Shown: positions 22,157 to 33,105 of the stretch, piece after piece | Position numbering within the stretch: the first letter of the stretch is position 1 | Layout: every line of letters starts with the position of its first letter | Assembly (NCBI GenBank): GCA_903813345.2 | Contig: CAIIXF020000006.1 | Location: 21,151,936 to 21,215,935 of the forward strand | Length of the DNA: 64,000 nucleotides | Source: Owenia fusiformis | Taxonomy: Eukaryota; Annelida; Polychaeta; Sabellida; Oweniidae | Direction of reading: 5' to 3' | Notes under the pieces: model-generated | Told to the model about the DNA's origin: nothing | Seen by the model: only the letters and a program-made list of their open reading frames with translations | Databases searched by the model: none | Program-made: the position numbers and the translations under genes

Positions 22157-22295
22157 ATCCTATGATTTTTTTTCAGAATATCATTTTAATCTACTCGGTG
22201 ATATTAATATATGCACTCATTCGCTTCGCTCTCTCGTGCAGATATCAATATCACCTCGTAGATAAAAATGATATTCCTCAAAATCATAGGATATC
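22157..22295. repeat. hairpin with about 50-bp arms
   Basis: Left arm 'atcctatgattttttttcagaatatcattttaatctac..ggtgatatt' pairs with right arm 'aatatcacctcgtagataaaaatgatattcctcaaaatcataggat'. The loop is 'cgcttcgctctctcg'. Confidence 0.7.
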
Positions 22296-22379
22296 CTATA
22301 ATTATCACACATGCCCTTCTTGTGAGCTAACAGATATTGTCACTGTACCTAGTAATATTATTACTTCCATATGGAAATA

Positions 22380-22560
22380 AACTGCATATATAAGTAATTT
22401 AATTAAGAAGATGGTATTATGATTACTGAACCCAAGTCATCTATATAACTTATAATTACTAAGTAATATAATTACATCTTAAGTAAGCTAAGTAATTTTC
22501 TGAATTACTTAGTAATAAATAATATTACTTAAATAAGTTGTTAAGTAATTTAAGAGTGTT
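22380..22560. repeat. AT-rich TTACTTAAGTAA-type simple region
   Basis: Repeated 'aagtaat'/'attactt' words in both orientations, for example 'taagtaattttctgaattacttagtaata'. No coding signal. Confidence 0.6.
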
Positions 22561-22874
22561 CTTAGGGAACAGATCTTGATTTGATATGAGAAATTGTCAT
22601 TTTTCAGTGTTTATTGATTCAATACTTCTTTGACAAAGATCTTTGATTGATCGGGAATTGTTACAGTTGAATCAAGAGTTAAGTCATAAGGCCCCGACTG
22701 GTTGTACCATATTAAAAAAAATTGATGATGGTCGTGGATCAGGCACCTCATCATCCAAGAGTCTACCATGAGCAGCCAGGGTATTTTTTTTATTTTAAGT
22801 GACCTTACTGGGTGTTGAATTGGAAGCAAGAACAGGAAGGGTACCTCAAGTGAGATTCACAATGGTACATGCAA

Positions 22875-23099
22875 TTATAAGGTCTTTTTCCATGATTTTT
22901 TAGGGATCATCTCAAGTACCATGTTACTGCGGTCAACACCCAGTAATGTGGTTTTAGGTGGTCTGTTAGCAACAGACACCGTCTGATCACCTGTTGTCTG
23001 AGTATTTACTCCACTATCACTAATATCAGAGACAGCGGATTTAGGCACATTAAGACAATAGGAAAGTGACAATCCCTCAAGATTGTGTAGGAATCTTAA
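22875..23099 (-). pseudogene. LRR-like frame just past the stop of the ParB-like/F-box gene
   Basis: In a different frame from the last exon upstream, the minus strand reads LRFLHNLEGLSLSYCLNVPK and then a Ser/Thr-rich stretch to a stop at 22875. 'LxxLxNLexLsLsyC' is the typical pattern of leucine-rich repeats in F-box proteins. It begins within about 15 bases of the TAA at 23096. This may be a continuation of the gene after a one-base indel (real or an assembly error), an alternative terminal exon, or chance. Confidence 0.35.
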
Positions 23100-26000
23100 A
23101 TGTCAATGTCGATATTGATGTCCCATCCAATTGAAGGATATGAAGATTGTTGCTGTACTTTAGGGCAGAAAATACGAAATGGTGGCATTAACATTAGATC
23201 CACTGCTTCACGAACCATAAATTCTTCAAATTGCTTCGAATTTTCACACAAAGTAACAAAATTCTTTTTTTTCTACCCTATGTAGGGCATTTTGATATTA
23301 TGGATTTTTATTGTTGATATATCTTGCTAACCTTAATTAGGTCTTCAATATTGATAAAGTCAAGAATCAGGCAGATGATTTCAGTTGGCAATTGATCTAA
23401 CATGCTGGAAAAACATCATAGACATTTTGAACAATAAGATGTCTGCATAATACTGAGTATATTCAAGTATTATTTGCCACATGAAGAATTCAAGGAAATT
23501 GTCAAAACTTGATGAAATGACAGCATATTTCATCATCCTGGTTCAGTAAAGGTAATATCTGCATATTTAAAAGCAAGTAGGTCTTAAAGTGTTTTTGTGA
23601 GATTCAAAAAGAGTATTGTGTATGAGACCAATTCATTCCAAAGACTTACTTTTTGCACTCTCAAATCTGCATCCATATAACAATTGTCACTGTAAATAGA
23701 AAATATTCATTCAACTCAGATTGGATAAGAAATAAAACCATATTGTATTCATTTTACTGTAATAGAATGGTTCACTTGAGCAGTGTCAAATTGTTCAAAT
23801 TCAAACACCAAACTAGGGGGATCTGGGGGCATGCTCCCACGTAAAAATTTGGATTTGTGGGCTTTGGGCTTATTTGGCGCATTCTGAGGGATTCTATTCT
23901 ATGGTATTGAAAATGGTGTTTGAGTTATCTTAAAAATAATTTTTCAGTAGACTTCCAAGCCATGAACCCCATTTCTATTTCCATTTTAAATTATCTACAG
24001 CTGGGATCTACAGACCCGACAACAATACCCAGTCGCTAAGCTATGCTATGATAATTATTTGAAAAAACACTTAAACTAGTTGTTAAGACTCGTTGTTTAT
24101 GGTACCTTGATTCCGGGACCTTGTTATTTAAGGCTTACAGTATCTTTAACTACTTTTAGTTGTAACTGGTGATTTAAATCCTCCTGTGTAAATCAAGAAT
24201 AATTGTACGTACTTTTAAGTGTTAATCTATCCAATTAGTGATAGAAATACTGTGTGTTGAATCAATCTTCTTATTCTTACTCAATCTTCGAGTAAGAGTA
24301 TGCTAGACGATCATCCATTCTCTCACTTATTGTATCATTATTGAATACATTTATATTTCATCTCTCGCCTAGTCTAAAAGCTTTTGAATTGTATCATTAT
24401 TGAATACATTTATATTTTGCAATCACCTCTCACCTTCTAGTTAAAATAACCTTGGTGCCCCTTTAATCTTTTGTAAAAGCTGTTTTCAAAGTTCTCAATG
24501 AAGTAGCTCTTGATGCGCACCTTGTTTCACAAAGCATTTGTAGCTTTTGTTTTCTACCCATTGCCTTGACCTCATCTGCATTATTAACCAATGTGGACTT
24601 GAAAACAGCTAACTTTTTTTGCCCAATACTCAAATGCAATCCCTGGAATAAATAACAATAAATAACAAACTAATTTGAGTCAATTTAATCCAACATTTAA
24701 AGACTATTGGTCAGCTAATATAGTGATTGAAACTTAATGGAAAATCCAACATCGTAAAACACACTATCAATGCGTTAACAATCCTACAGGTAGGGTCATT
24801 ATTAAAACATGTCAAAACATGTCGAAGTTAGATATTTTGCTGACCACAGGTTATCAATACATCTAGGATTGCTCTCATAATTACAAAATTTCTTTGTTCA
24901 ATTTGTTGATTTTGGTTTTCAGCATTTTGCACCATGTTGTCCATGTTCCTTTTTCACTCCATTATTAGACAAAATTCATTTGATCTCACTTCGGATGTCT
25001 TATGTGCATCCGTCTTGGAGTGGGCAATCAATCATTTGCCTATGTTTGAACAATCACATGGACTGATGCCCGAGCCGAACAAGCCGCCGCTCGAGCTAAT
25101 AATGTGACAAGGTGAGGAATAGACATTGTCATTCTTCTTGCTATACCTGAGCCAGGCATATTTGTCAAGCCAAATTGGGCTGCATTTTCTTCTAGACGGC
25201 CCCTTTGGAAATTTACGCGAATGTCTAGCCTTTCCCTCTGACTTCAGTAAATGATATTTGTCTGTAACATTGTTGATATTGGCTGGATCAACATACACGT
25301 CGGGTAATGGCTTCAATAGGGCTGATGTTTTTGCAGCCTTAGGGGTGTTGGTTGATCGTCCGCCATGGGTGTAGGGCTATATTTTGAGTTGGAACGCACA
25401 CTCGGGGATGCCTGATTCCGTGGCCGAAGGCCACGGATCGCGGGGGGTCTAAGGGTATGCTCCCCCAGGAATTTTTTTCAAGGACGTTATTTGGTACGCC
25501 TGTGCGTATTTTGCATAATAGGCGCTGCGCCCATGTCGTCCGCATCATCTACCTCGACATGGTGGGTCTGGGACCGGGTCGTGAAATAAGCGGTCATTCT
25601 TCTCATAGTCTGTAAAGCTAGATAAAATAACATAATCTTTATTTTATTAAAAAGTACAGGGTAAGAAAGTCTGCAAAATGTATATTCTGGCAGTCATATC
25701 ATTATCACCCCGGTATCTGTATCTATTGAACGCAAATATTACACTGAATGAAAAGACTTGAACATTGCTGGGGGTAACTTTGGAGAAATATTGCTGGGGG
25801 TCTCCCTGGGCATCTCTCATCGCAGAAAAATCGATGTTACATTTGTATCGGTTTTGTACTTAAACCGGGACTAAATGAATACAGAAATTAATTCTCCTTT
25901 TCGCGGTTCGCTCTTTGAATCAGAACGTTCGCAAATATGCACTGAAAAAGCACTCAAAAAGGACAAAATTTGATTGGTCAATATTTTCCCACTATGCATT

Positions 26001-29000
26001 TCGCGTAGCTATTTGCGTGACACGAAAGTTCTAAATCAAACTAATTACTCAATTTTGTTTTTACATCCGCACGCTAAATAAAACAATGACACCATCGTAA
26101 GTATTCTTCTTTGTCATTGCTTTAATGGTCAGTATACCGAGTTTAATCAATAAAAGATTGTACAATGAACAACAAAATTCGGAAACGAGTACTATAGATT
26201 TGCTTTCGGACCACTGAACAGATTGACCTAGATAATAGCGACGCGTCTTCTTTGGTCTACTGCTCAGTTGTTTGTGGGTTTTCAACGTAACTCTATAATG
26301 TGATTTGAAGATGAATACTTTTATTCAGTTGTTGCATCGATGTCGCAGTTTGTAGTGCGGTAAGATTGGCATGAAAGTATTGAAAGTCGAATGGAATTGT
26401 TTTTTCCAATATGGCGACTAGTCTACTGATCACGTGACCTTCTCTCCCGGAATATTTTCTCACTTTTAAATCATCGTTTTCACCACACTATGAATTAATA
26501 CAATGAAAAAAATAGCTGTTATATTAAGATTAATGAGAGATCAATCGTTTCTAATAATTTTTTCTGTACTCTCGTACAGGAATATGAACGAATATATCGT
26601 TTGAAAAATAGGTGTGAAAATCCCCATGTTAAACCTCATGGGAAAACTTCATGGGAAATATTTTGCCCTTATAAGGAAAGATTTTCGCGTCTTCTCTTTT
26701 GAAGAGGGAACAACGATTTCGAGAATTCTAAATCTTCTTAAGGTTATCATCTAAGTTGAGGTCAGTAGTATATATCTTAAGCAGGTTTTAATGCGTGAAT
26801 ATAATTGGAAATGCTTACCCGTTTTCAATATAGTTGCAGACAACAGAGAAAAGTGCACCCTCGTTAGAATGATATGACCCGGGGATATGACAGGAAAGGG
26901 GCACACAGTCCATCCTCACAATGGCCCAGAATAAGATGTTTGCATAGGGTTCAAAGGCAGACTGAGCTTCAATAAACTCTGATAACTTGTTTGACAATTA
27001 AAAACATAACACTATAACAACACTATTGAATTAAAATATATGATTTATTTCAATTTACACTTTTGGTTTTTGACTTAATAGTACGCGGCTGCGTATTTAA
27101 TTTTGACATTGTTAATTTTCCACATTTGGATAGCAATATTCCTCTAAACTCAGCATATGAGGTTTATGTATCCCAGCTTATTAGATATAGCAGGGCGTGT
27201 TCAAAATATCTAGATTGCAAATCAAGACACCATATTTTAGTGACCAAGCTGTTAGGTCAAGGTTATACTTGTAAAAAACTTAAGAAATCTTTTCTAGGCT
27301 TAACTGAAAAGTACAAGTCATTAATTTTGAAATTTCAAATTTTACCACTCGAGATGCTGAAGGATGTAGGAATTGTGGCTCACAATATTATGAGTTCAAT
27401 CTTAGGCCTAAGTCAGATTTGAACTTCTGAGAACTTGTAGGAACTTGTAGATGACTTTGAAAAAAATTGGTCAATTTGAGGCAAGTTTTAAAAAGACCCT
27501 TTGACCTTTTTTACCTTGAAGAGGTCATTGAAGGTCAAGTTTTAAATCTAAAAATCAGATTTGAATTTCTGAGAACAATTGTTGTTGATTTTGAAATTTT
27601 TTTGTCAATTTGAAGCAAGTTGAAAAAAGACCTTTTGACCTTTTTGAACTTGAGAAGGTCATTGAAGGTCAAATCTCAAATCTAAAGTAAGATTTCAAAT
27701 TCCTTGAACTTGTAGATGATTTTGAAAAAAAATTATTCAATTTAAAGCAAGTTGAAAAAAGACCTTTTTACCCTGAGACTTGGTCAGTGCAGGTTAACTC
27801 TCAAATTTAAAGTCAGATTTAAACTTTGCAGATGATTTTGAAACAAAATTGGTCAATTTGAAGCAAACTGAAAAAAGACCTTTTTGACCTTTTTTTAATT
27901 TTCAACTACTGTTCAGTAGATATTTTAGAGTGTATTTTTGTATAACCGCAGTGCAAGTGAAATTGATACGGTTGTTTATTATTCAATTCTTTTACACAGC
28001 GGTATTTAGCATATACTATTGTGGTATAACCACGGTCAAAAAAGCAAGTACAAAAAATGCAGCCTTAATTAGAATATATATATATTTACCTCAATGTTTG
28101 CTGACCTGCTGTTGAGGAGAGACCTTACCAAATTGAAGGCTGTCACCCCAAAACATGCCACCCCGACCACCACTGACAAGCTGTCAGGTTTCACAGACTG
28201 AAATTGAAATGATTCAGAAACGACTACAGAAAAATCCTGTCAACAGGGAGGTTAAGCTAGCATATTAAATCGAAATGCCAACCTATATGTATGACCAATC
28301 GCCCATATAAATACATCGCTTAAATAACTTACGTTCATGTTTAAGTTGTTAAAAACCGTGCAAGCTTAAATTCCCTATTGATAAAATAACTGTACAATTA
28401 CTGTTGCAAATTTTCATACCCTCTATGTTTTATTTATGGAATAGTGTTTTACCAATCTGACAAAAATATGAGTTTTGTGACGTTGTTATTTACAGGTAGC
28501 TATACAGACAGACACAGCTCAAAGAATCAATTTCATTGCTGACCTTTGTGTCTGACGATAATATTTTGGCCAACTTCATCCTTAGTTGAGCATTGGTTGG
28601 GGCAGCTCCGGCACTTTGATCAGTCTTCATTTTTCTGGCAAGTAAAACCCTGTCCTGTAAATGTAATAAAATAATTGTTAAATAAACATCTGTTGCATTT
28701 AAAACCAGAATTAGATATAAAGGAGTTGACAAAATTGCAAGCGAAATGTTAAAGAAATTGAAATTGTTTAAGATTGAAAGTGCACTTTGGGGATTTTTAG
28801 AAAATAGACATGAAAAGGAATGACGCGAGCCAGAAATATTCTAAAATTGAAACAATTTTTCGTTTGGCCTACTCGCTATCTCTGATTCTCTCTTTAAGTT
28901 TTCCTAAAATAAAGTACTAGTATGCACATCTGGGATTTTTAGAAAATAGATATGCCAATTAAATTAAGGCATGAAAATATACTAAAATAGAAACAATTTT

Positions 29001-32000
29001 TATTTTGCTTGTTTTCCGTGTCTGATTCTCTTTAAAACTTTTGAAATATATTTCAAAGTTTTAAAAGAGTATTGTATGTGTTTTTTGGAAACACTAAACA
29101 AATTTGAAATTGGCATAAAGTATAAAGCAAAAATTAAGTTAAAAAACAACTTTATCATATTGTCCTTAACATAATTACCTTGAATGTCATTGCTTTAGAA
29201 TTGAGTTTTATATTATGGTCAATGGCTACCTGGTACCCTTCCTCTTTTGTTATATTTCTGTACACATGAGCTGTAATTGTTCTGCAACAAAAATAAATTA
29301 ATTCAATACAATAGTTGATACACCCTAAATATAGTTTATTAAGCCCCTTTGGCACTTGTGCGTACCCACTTGTATATTATACAGTTTTGAAATTTCTGTA
29401 TCATTTTCGATTTTACAAGGAATCTTAAACAATATTATCTCCTATAACTGGGTAATAACTCACTCTAAACTTTCTAATTCTTTGTCATCTTTGTACATCT
29501 CCAGTAAACGTTTCACTGCACTTATCAGGTGGTTACCCCCTAATGCTGTGAATTTCACACCATCTAATGTCACGACTGGTACCTCTGTGTAAATCACGGG
29601 GTGGACCTTTAGTTTCTCAATTATCTCCTGAAATTTTCAATTGAGCTATATTAGGGACATACATGCATCAAATATATTTTTGTATATTTTTAACATATGT
29701 TATAGTAGGTCAAGTAACAAATCATTATGTCTACAATGAAATGAACAGTGTAACATTGACCAAGGAAGTTACATTCTTTATAGTTGTGATTTATTCATTC
29801 AACATTCTAGGCTGAATGATAACTAGCTAATGATAACAAACCTTTATATGTTCTTCATCAAGCTCCCTGACTTGGAATTCTTCATCTATCTCAATATCTT
29901 TAATGTTCAGTTGCTTTGTTTCTAAAATAAAAGCATTAATTTTTACTCTAACATACTGGCCTCAATATAGAATTTATATATTCTCGTTAATTGATTGAAA
30001 GTAATTAAAGTAATTTTTTAACATATTTTAATTTTCAAATTCTATCACATGGCTGTAATGATTAAATCAGGGATTAATATAAATCATGTTTCATCTTACA
30101 ACCCCAAGTTTATGAGAATTTGAGATTACAAGTTAACATTTTGCATTCTCAAAATTCATGGCACTGAACGAAGGCTAGGAGATTGAGATTTTTGCTGAAA
30201 TTCAGATTATACATCAGCTACCTTAAAAAATTGCACATTGATTATCATAGCTTTATCTCACATTGATTTATATTATTTTAATAAAATTCTGTAAAATGGT
30301 TGAAATCTGTAAGATAAGTATTCTTACCAACTTTCTTGAGTTGGCTGCTAGACACAAATGTCTCTGGTGTTAGGGGTCTAGGTTTGGGAACTAGGACATT
30401 AAGTGGGGTTGGTGCTTTTCGTTTTCTTACTTCTGTCAGCCCCAGCTCTTCGACTACCAAATCAATAAAAATTCTGTTCGACTTCGCAGAAGCTGCAGTG
30501 CTTAGTTTTTCCGGTCCTGCAATGAATTTTCTTCTGTCATAGGTCACTCTACCCTTTGTCTCCTCGGCAAAGATTAGCTGGAATGAAACAGTTAGGATCA
30601 ACAAGCTGACAATTTCACATGGAGGCCAATGAATGAAAGCTAATATGTGAATCAATGTCACATGTTGGTAATATGGGGATCAATGTCACATAACATAATG
30701 GTAACATGGAGGTCAATGTCACATAACATAATGGTAACATGGGGGTCAATGTCACATAACATAATGGTAATATGTGGATCAATGTCACATAACATAATGG
30801 TAACATGGGGGTAAATGTCACATAACATGATGGTTATATGGGGGTCAATGTCACATAACATTTATGGTAATATGGGAGTCAATGTCACATAACATAATGG
30901 TAATGTGGGGGTAAATGTCACATAACATAATGGTAAAATGGGGCTCAATGTCACATAACATGATGGTAACATGGGGGTCAATGTCACATAACATAATGGT
31001 AACATGGGGGTCAATGTCACATAACATAATGGTAACATGGGGGTCAATGTCACATAACATAATGGTAATATGTGGATCAATGTCACATAACATGATGGTA
31101 ACATGGGGGTAAATGTCACATAACATAATGGTAATATGTGGATCAATGTCACATAACATAATGGTAACATGGGGTAAATGTCACATAACATGATGGTTAT
31201 ATGGGGGTCAATGTCACATAACATTTATGGTAATATGGGGGTCAATGTCACATAACATAATGGTAATGTGGGGGTAAATGTCACATAACATAATGGTAAA
31301 ATGGGGCTCAATGTCACATAACATGATGGTAACATGGGGGTCAATGTCACATAACATAATGGTAATATGGGGATCAATGTCACATGACATAATTGCAATA
31401 TGGGGATCAATGTCACATTATTTATCTGATGGCAATATTGGGGTCAATGTCACATAACATGATGGTAATATGGGAGTCAATTATCTGATGGCAATATGTA
31501 TACTCTCATAGGCCCTTAGCCAAGGGGGGGGGGGGGGTTCACAGGGTTCGGGCGAACCTCCCCCCTGGGCAAAAATTATTTCAAAATCATGCAGTTTTTC
31601 ACTATTCTCAGTCTGAGCACTTTTTAAGTGATTTCGGCCATTTTTGGGCTAAAGTAAAGTTGTCAAAAGTGAACCCCCCCTGGCCCCTGGAATTTTTTGA
31701 AACGTGAACCCCCCTTGGCCAACCCTGGCTACGGGCCTGTAATGTATTGCCCGTTGTCAATTCTCTTATTTTAACAAGGGAAATCCTCATTTCAGCAAAT
31801 CTGGGTGTCATCTCTGATCATCATTATGTTGCACTGATTAATCGTTCAAAAATTAATGCAAAAATTCAACTGCCAGTGACAAACTTATTCAATTGTGGCC
31901 ATTAAGTAAACACGGGTAGCCTAGGCCTACTTACTTTTATTTTAAATTCAACCCCTTTAAGTTGCAGACCCGTTACAGGTGGATATGGCTTGAATGTTAA

Positions 32001-32204
32001 GCTATCCATCGCCCTCTCCCCAGAAATACCAATTGAGAGGAACACCTGTCCCCCCTCTCTAATAAAAGTCCATCCAGCGCCACTTTGAGTTTGATTATTA
32101 TCATCGTACATGTTCTTTCTTTCTTTGTTGTACTCAGTACTCATAGTTTCACTTTCGTCTGATTGATAGTAAAATTTTTTACTATAATAGTATTTTTCAC
32201 GCAT
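23096..32204 (-). CDS. ParB/sulfiredoxin-fold-like and F-box-like protein, 10 exons, 484 residues
   Basis: Exons in transcript order: 32204-31935, 30577-30328, 29921-29842, 29627-29464, 29281-29179, 28654-28544, 28197-28129, 26985-26819, 23404-23332, 23263-23096 (TAA). All introns are GT-AG, every phase agrees, and the total is 1455 nt. Residues 1-90 are Tyr- and acid-rich, then contain GWTFIREGGQVFLSI. Residues about 176-246 look like the ParB/sulfiredoxin fold: IKDIEIDEEFQVRELDEEHI, then VPVVTLDGVKF and GGNHLISAVKRL. The helical stretch after it (ITAHVYRNITKEEGYQVAID, then DRVLLARKM) is also ParB-like. Against the GGCHR active site of sulfiredoxin the Cys is Asn (N232) and the Arg is Leu, so no sulfiredoxin chemistry is expected; ParB's ERRxR is absent too. 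Residues 406-450, LDQLPTEIICLILDFINIED onward, resemble an F-box, which would link it to an SCF ubiquitin ligase. A second ATG at codon 21 is possible. The last acceptor is ambiguous: using the upstream TAG adds three Lys in frame. The exon-intron model is strong; both domain calls are by eye. Confidence 0.75.
23810..25600 (-). pseudogene. hAT (ZMYM1-like) fragments in an intron of the ParB-like gene
   Basis: 25316-25032 reads PDVYVDPANINNVTDKYHLL and WLDKYAWLRYSKKNDNVY with Cys further on, the TTF-type finger region. 24642-24474 follows an acceptor (TTTATTCCAG) and reads LQMLCETRCASRATSLRTLK, the DUF4371 'CETRW' block with Cys in place of Trp. Both lie on the minus strand in the order expected. 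Non-coding GC-rich phrases with 'gctccc' at 25380-25550 and 23815-23880 bracket the set. Located in the 3.4-kb intron between exons 8 and 9 of the host gene. Confidence 0.65.
27063..27422 (+). pseudogene. LINE (non-LTR retrotransposon) reverse-transcriptase C-terminal fragment
   Basis: Plus-strand frame reads FNFDIVNFPHLDSNIPLNSA, YEVYVSQLIRYSRACSKYLD and HHILVTKLLGQGYTCKKLKK. This matches the region after the RT thumb in a LINE group common in fish and marine invertebrates (FDIVNFPxLDxxIPxxxxYGVYISQLIR). Catalytic RT motifs are absent, so this is a 5'-truncated insertion. It stands antisense in the intron between exons 7 and 8 of the ParB-like gene and runs into the tandem repeat that follows. 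Confidence 0.75.
27425..27905 (+). repeat. tandem repeat, 120-135 bp units ('gaccttttgacctttt...gaaggtca')
   Basis: About four diverged units, each with 'gatgattttgaaa...ttggtcaatttgaagcaagttgaaaaaagacctttttgacc' and 'aggtcattgaaggtcaa'. It begins right after the LINE ORF ends and may be its 3' tail. A related array in the opposite orientation lies at 41200-41600. Confidence 0.75.
30085..30240 (+). repeat. dispersed repeat, copy in an intron of the ParB-like gene
   Basis: Contains 'cttacaaccccaagtttatgagaatttgagatta' and 'gctgaaattcagattatacatcagctaccttaaaaaattgcacatt'. The same phrases recur at 34245-34355, there with an internal deletion. Confidence 0.75.
30640..31490. repeat. 33-bp minisatellite with 363-bp higher-order repeat
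   Basis: Unit 'ataatggtaacatgggggtcaatgtcacataac', about 25 copies. Variant units recur in the same order one 363-bp period apart: the odd 'catttatggtaatatggg' unit is at about 30859 and again at about 31222, exactly 11 monomers. Being 33 bp long it leaves frames open on both strands, producing spurious ORFs (MLCDIDPHITI repeats). Lies in intron 1 of the ParB-like gene, starting about 60 bp from exon 2. Confidence 0.9.
31509..31739. mobile_element. small hAT-like MITE or relic
   Basis: Left end TAGGCCCTTAGCCAAGG pairs with right end CCTGGCTACGGGCCTGTA, giving a 'CAGGCCCGTAGCC'-type terminal repeat. A run of 14 or more G lies just inside the left end. No clear target duplication seen. In intron 1 of the ParB-like gene. 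Confidence 0.5.
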
Positions 32205-32729
32205 TCATATTATTGCGCTACCAAATATAGTTTCAATATATTATTACTATTTTACGTGTTTAAAATGTTCAATATCAACTTTTTAATTGAGGTGTATATA
32301 TTAACATAAATCGTTTAATTATATTCACTTAAATATGAAGATCGAAAATACCGATCATTGGCATCTCTTATTTCAATTAAAGAAAAAATCCGCGAAAATG
32401 CGTATTGATCTACAACTTCTTGGGCCGTTGCCAAGATATGGGGACTACTTTGCCCATATACAGCGCCAAAAGTGTTTCTCATTTTCGCTTTTGCAATAGT
32501 CAGATATCACGCTTGTGTATACTTGCGCTTTACAATATAGTTTTCACGTATTATGCTAATTTCTCATAGTTTTGGCATTATTTTATGTTGTGGTTGGAAT
32601 CGTATCAACATTTTATATTCGTGTTTTTTTATATTTCAAACCCTAAATCAGAGAAACACCAATTTTATTTTATTAGTGTAAAATATTCCGCGAAATTGCG
32701 TATTGATAATTGGACCGTTGCCAGGAAGT
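32205..32729. promoter_or_regulatory. intergenic spacer between divergent genes; possible shared promoter
   Basis: Lies between the start of the minus-strand ParB-like gene and the plus-strand transcription unit. A phrase 'tccgcgaaaatgcgtattgat...ccgttgcc' occurs at 32389-32432 and again as 'tccgcgaaattgcgtattgat..ttggaccgttgcc' at 32687-32723, about 298 bp apart in the same orientation. These could be duplicated regulatory sites or transposon ends. No TATA box stands out. Confidence 0.35.
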
Positions 32730-33105
32730 ATGCAGTCGTCAATATCAACAAAATGGTGGCATAATTTATTATTCGGAATTTGTCATTTATTGTAAGTATG
32801 AACCATTTGTCATTGTTTATAAATTAGCTAGAGATACAGCACATATTCACAAAACGTTGGCCCGAAAGTTTATTTGGTTTACGTTTATGAACGCCGAATT
32901 TTGAATTAATTTGTTGATTGAAAAATGAAAACGTTTTCACTTTTTTTCTAGGACTAGTCTAGGCCTAGGCCTAAGCTAGGCTAGGCTTAGGCTAGTAGTG
33001 TAGTGTCTAGTTTCTTAATTTGTATAGGTAGTCTATGCCTAGCCAAATTGTGTTTGAAATCTAAGATGTGACTGTTATATTTCTTCCTGACTAGCTCATC
33101 AGAGG

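Larger units (their letters stand above)
21785..22345. repeat. 34-bp tandem repeat interrupted by palindromic elements
   Basis: The unit 'ctacttgtgagctaacagatattgtcactgtgcc' is present about three times at 21793-21880 and once more at 22316-22352. Between them lies 21881-22300, which contains an inverted-repeat element and a second hairpin. This suggests insertion into an older tandem array. Confidence 0.7.

Noticed and set aside
25339-25548. 69-codon minus frame as a gene
   Set aside because: GC-rich transposon-edge sequence with no protein motif.
28490-28543. Extension of ParB-like exon 6 past 28544 (VSNEIDSLSCVCLYSYL)
   Set aside because: It runs to a stop; ending at the GT after 28544 lets the next exon continue in phase.
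30615-31416. Long open frames on both strands with repeated MLCDIDPHITI-type peptides
   Set aside because: They arise from the 33-bp minisatellite, whose length is a multiple of three; no gene signals.
23096-32204. Bacterial contamination or very recent horizontal transfer as source of the ParB-like domain
   Set aside because: The coding sequence is split by nine phase-consistent GT-AG introns with animal transposons inside; an ancient transfer remains possible but cannot be judged here.
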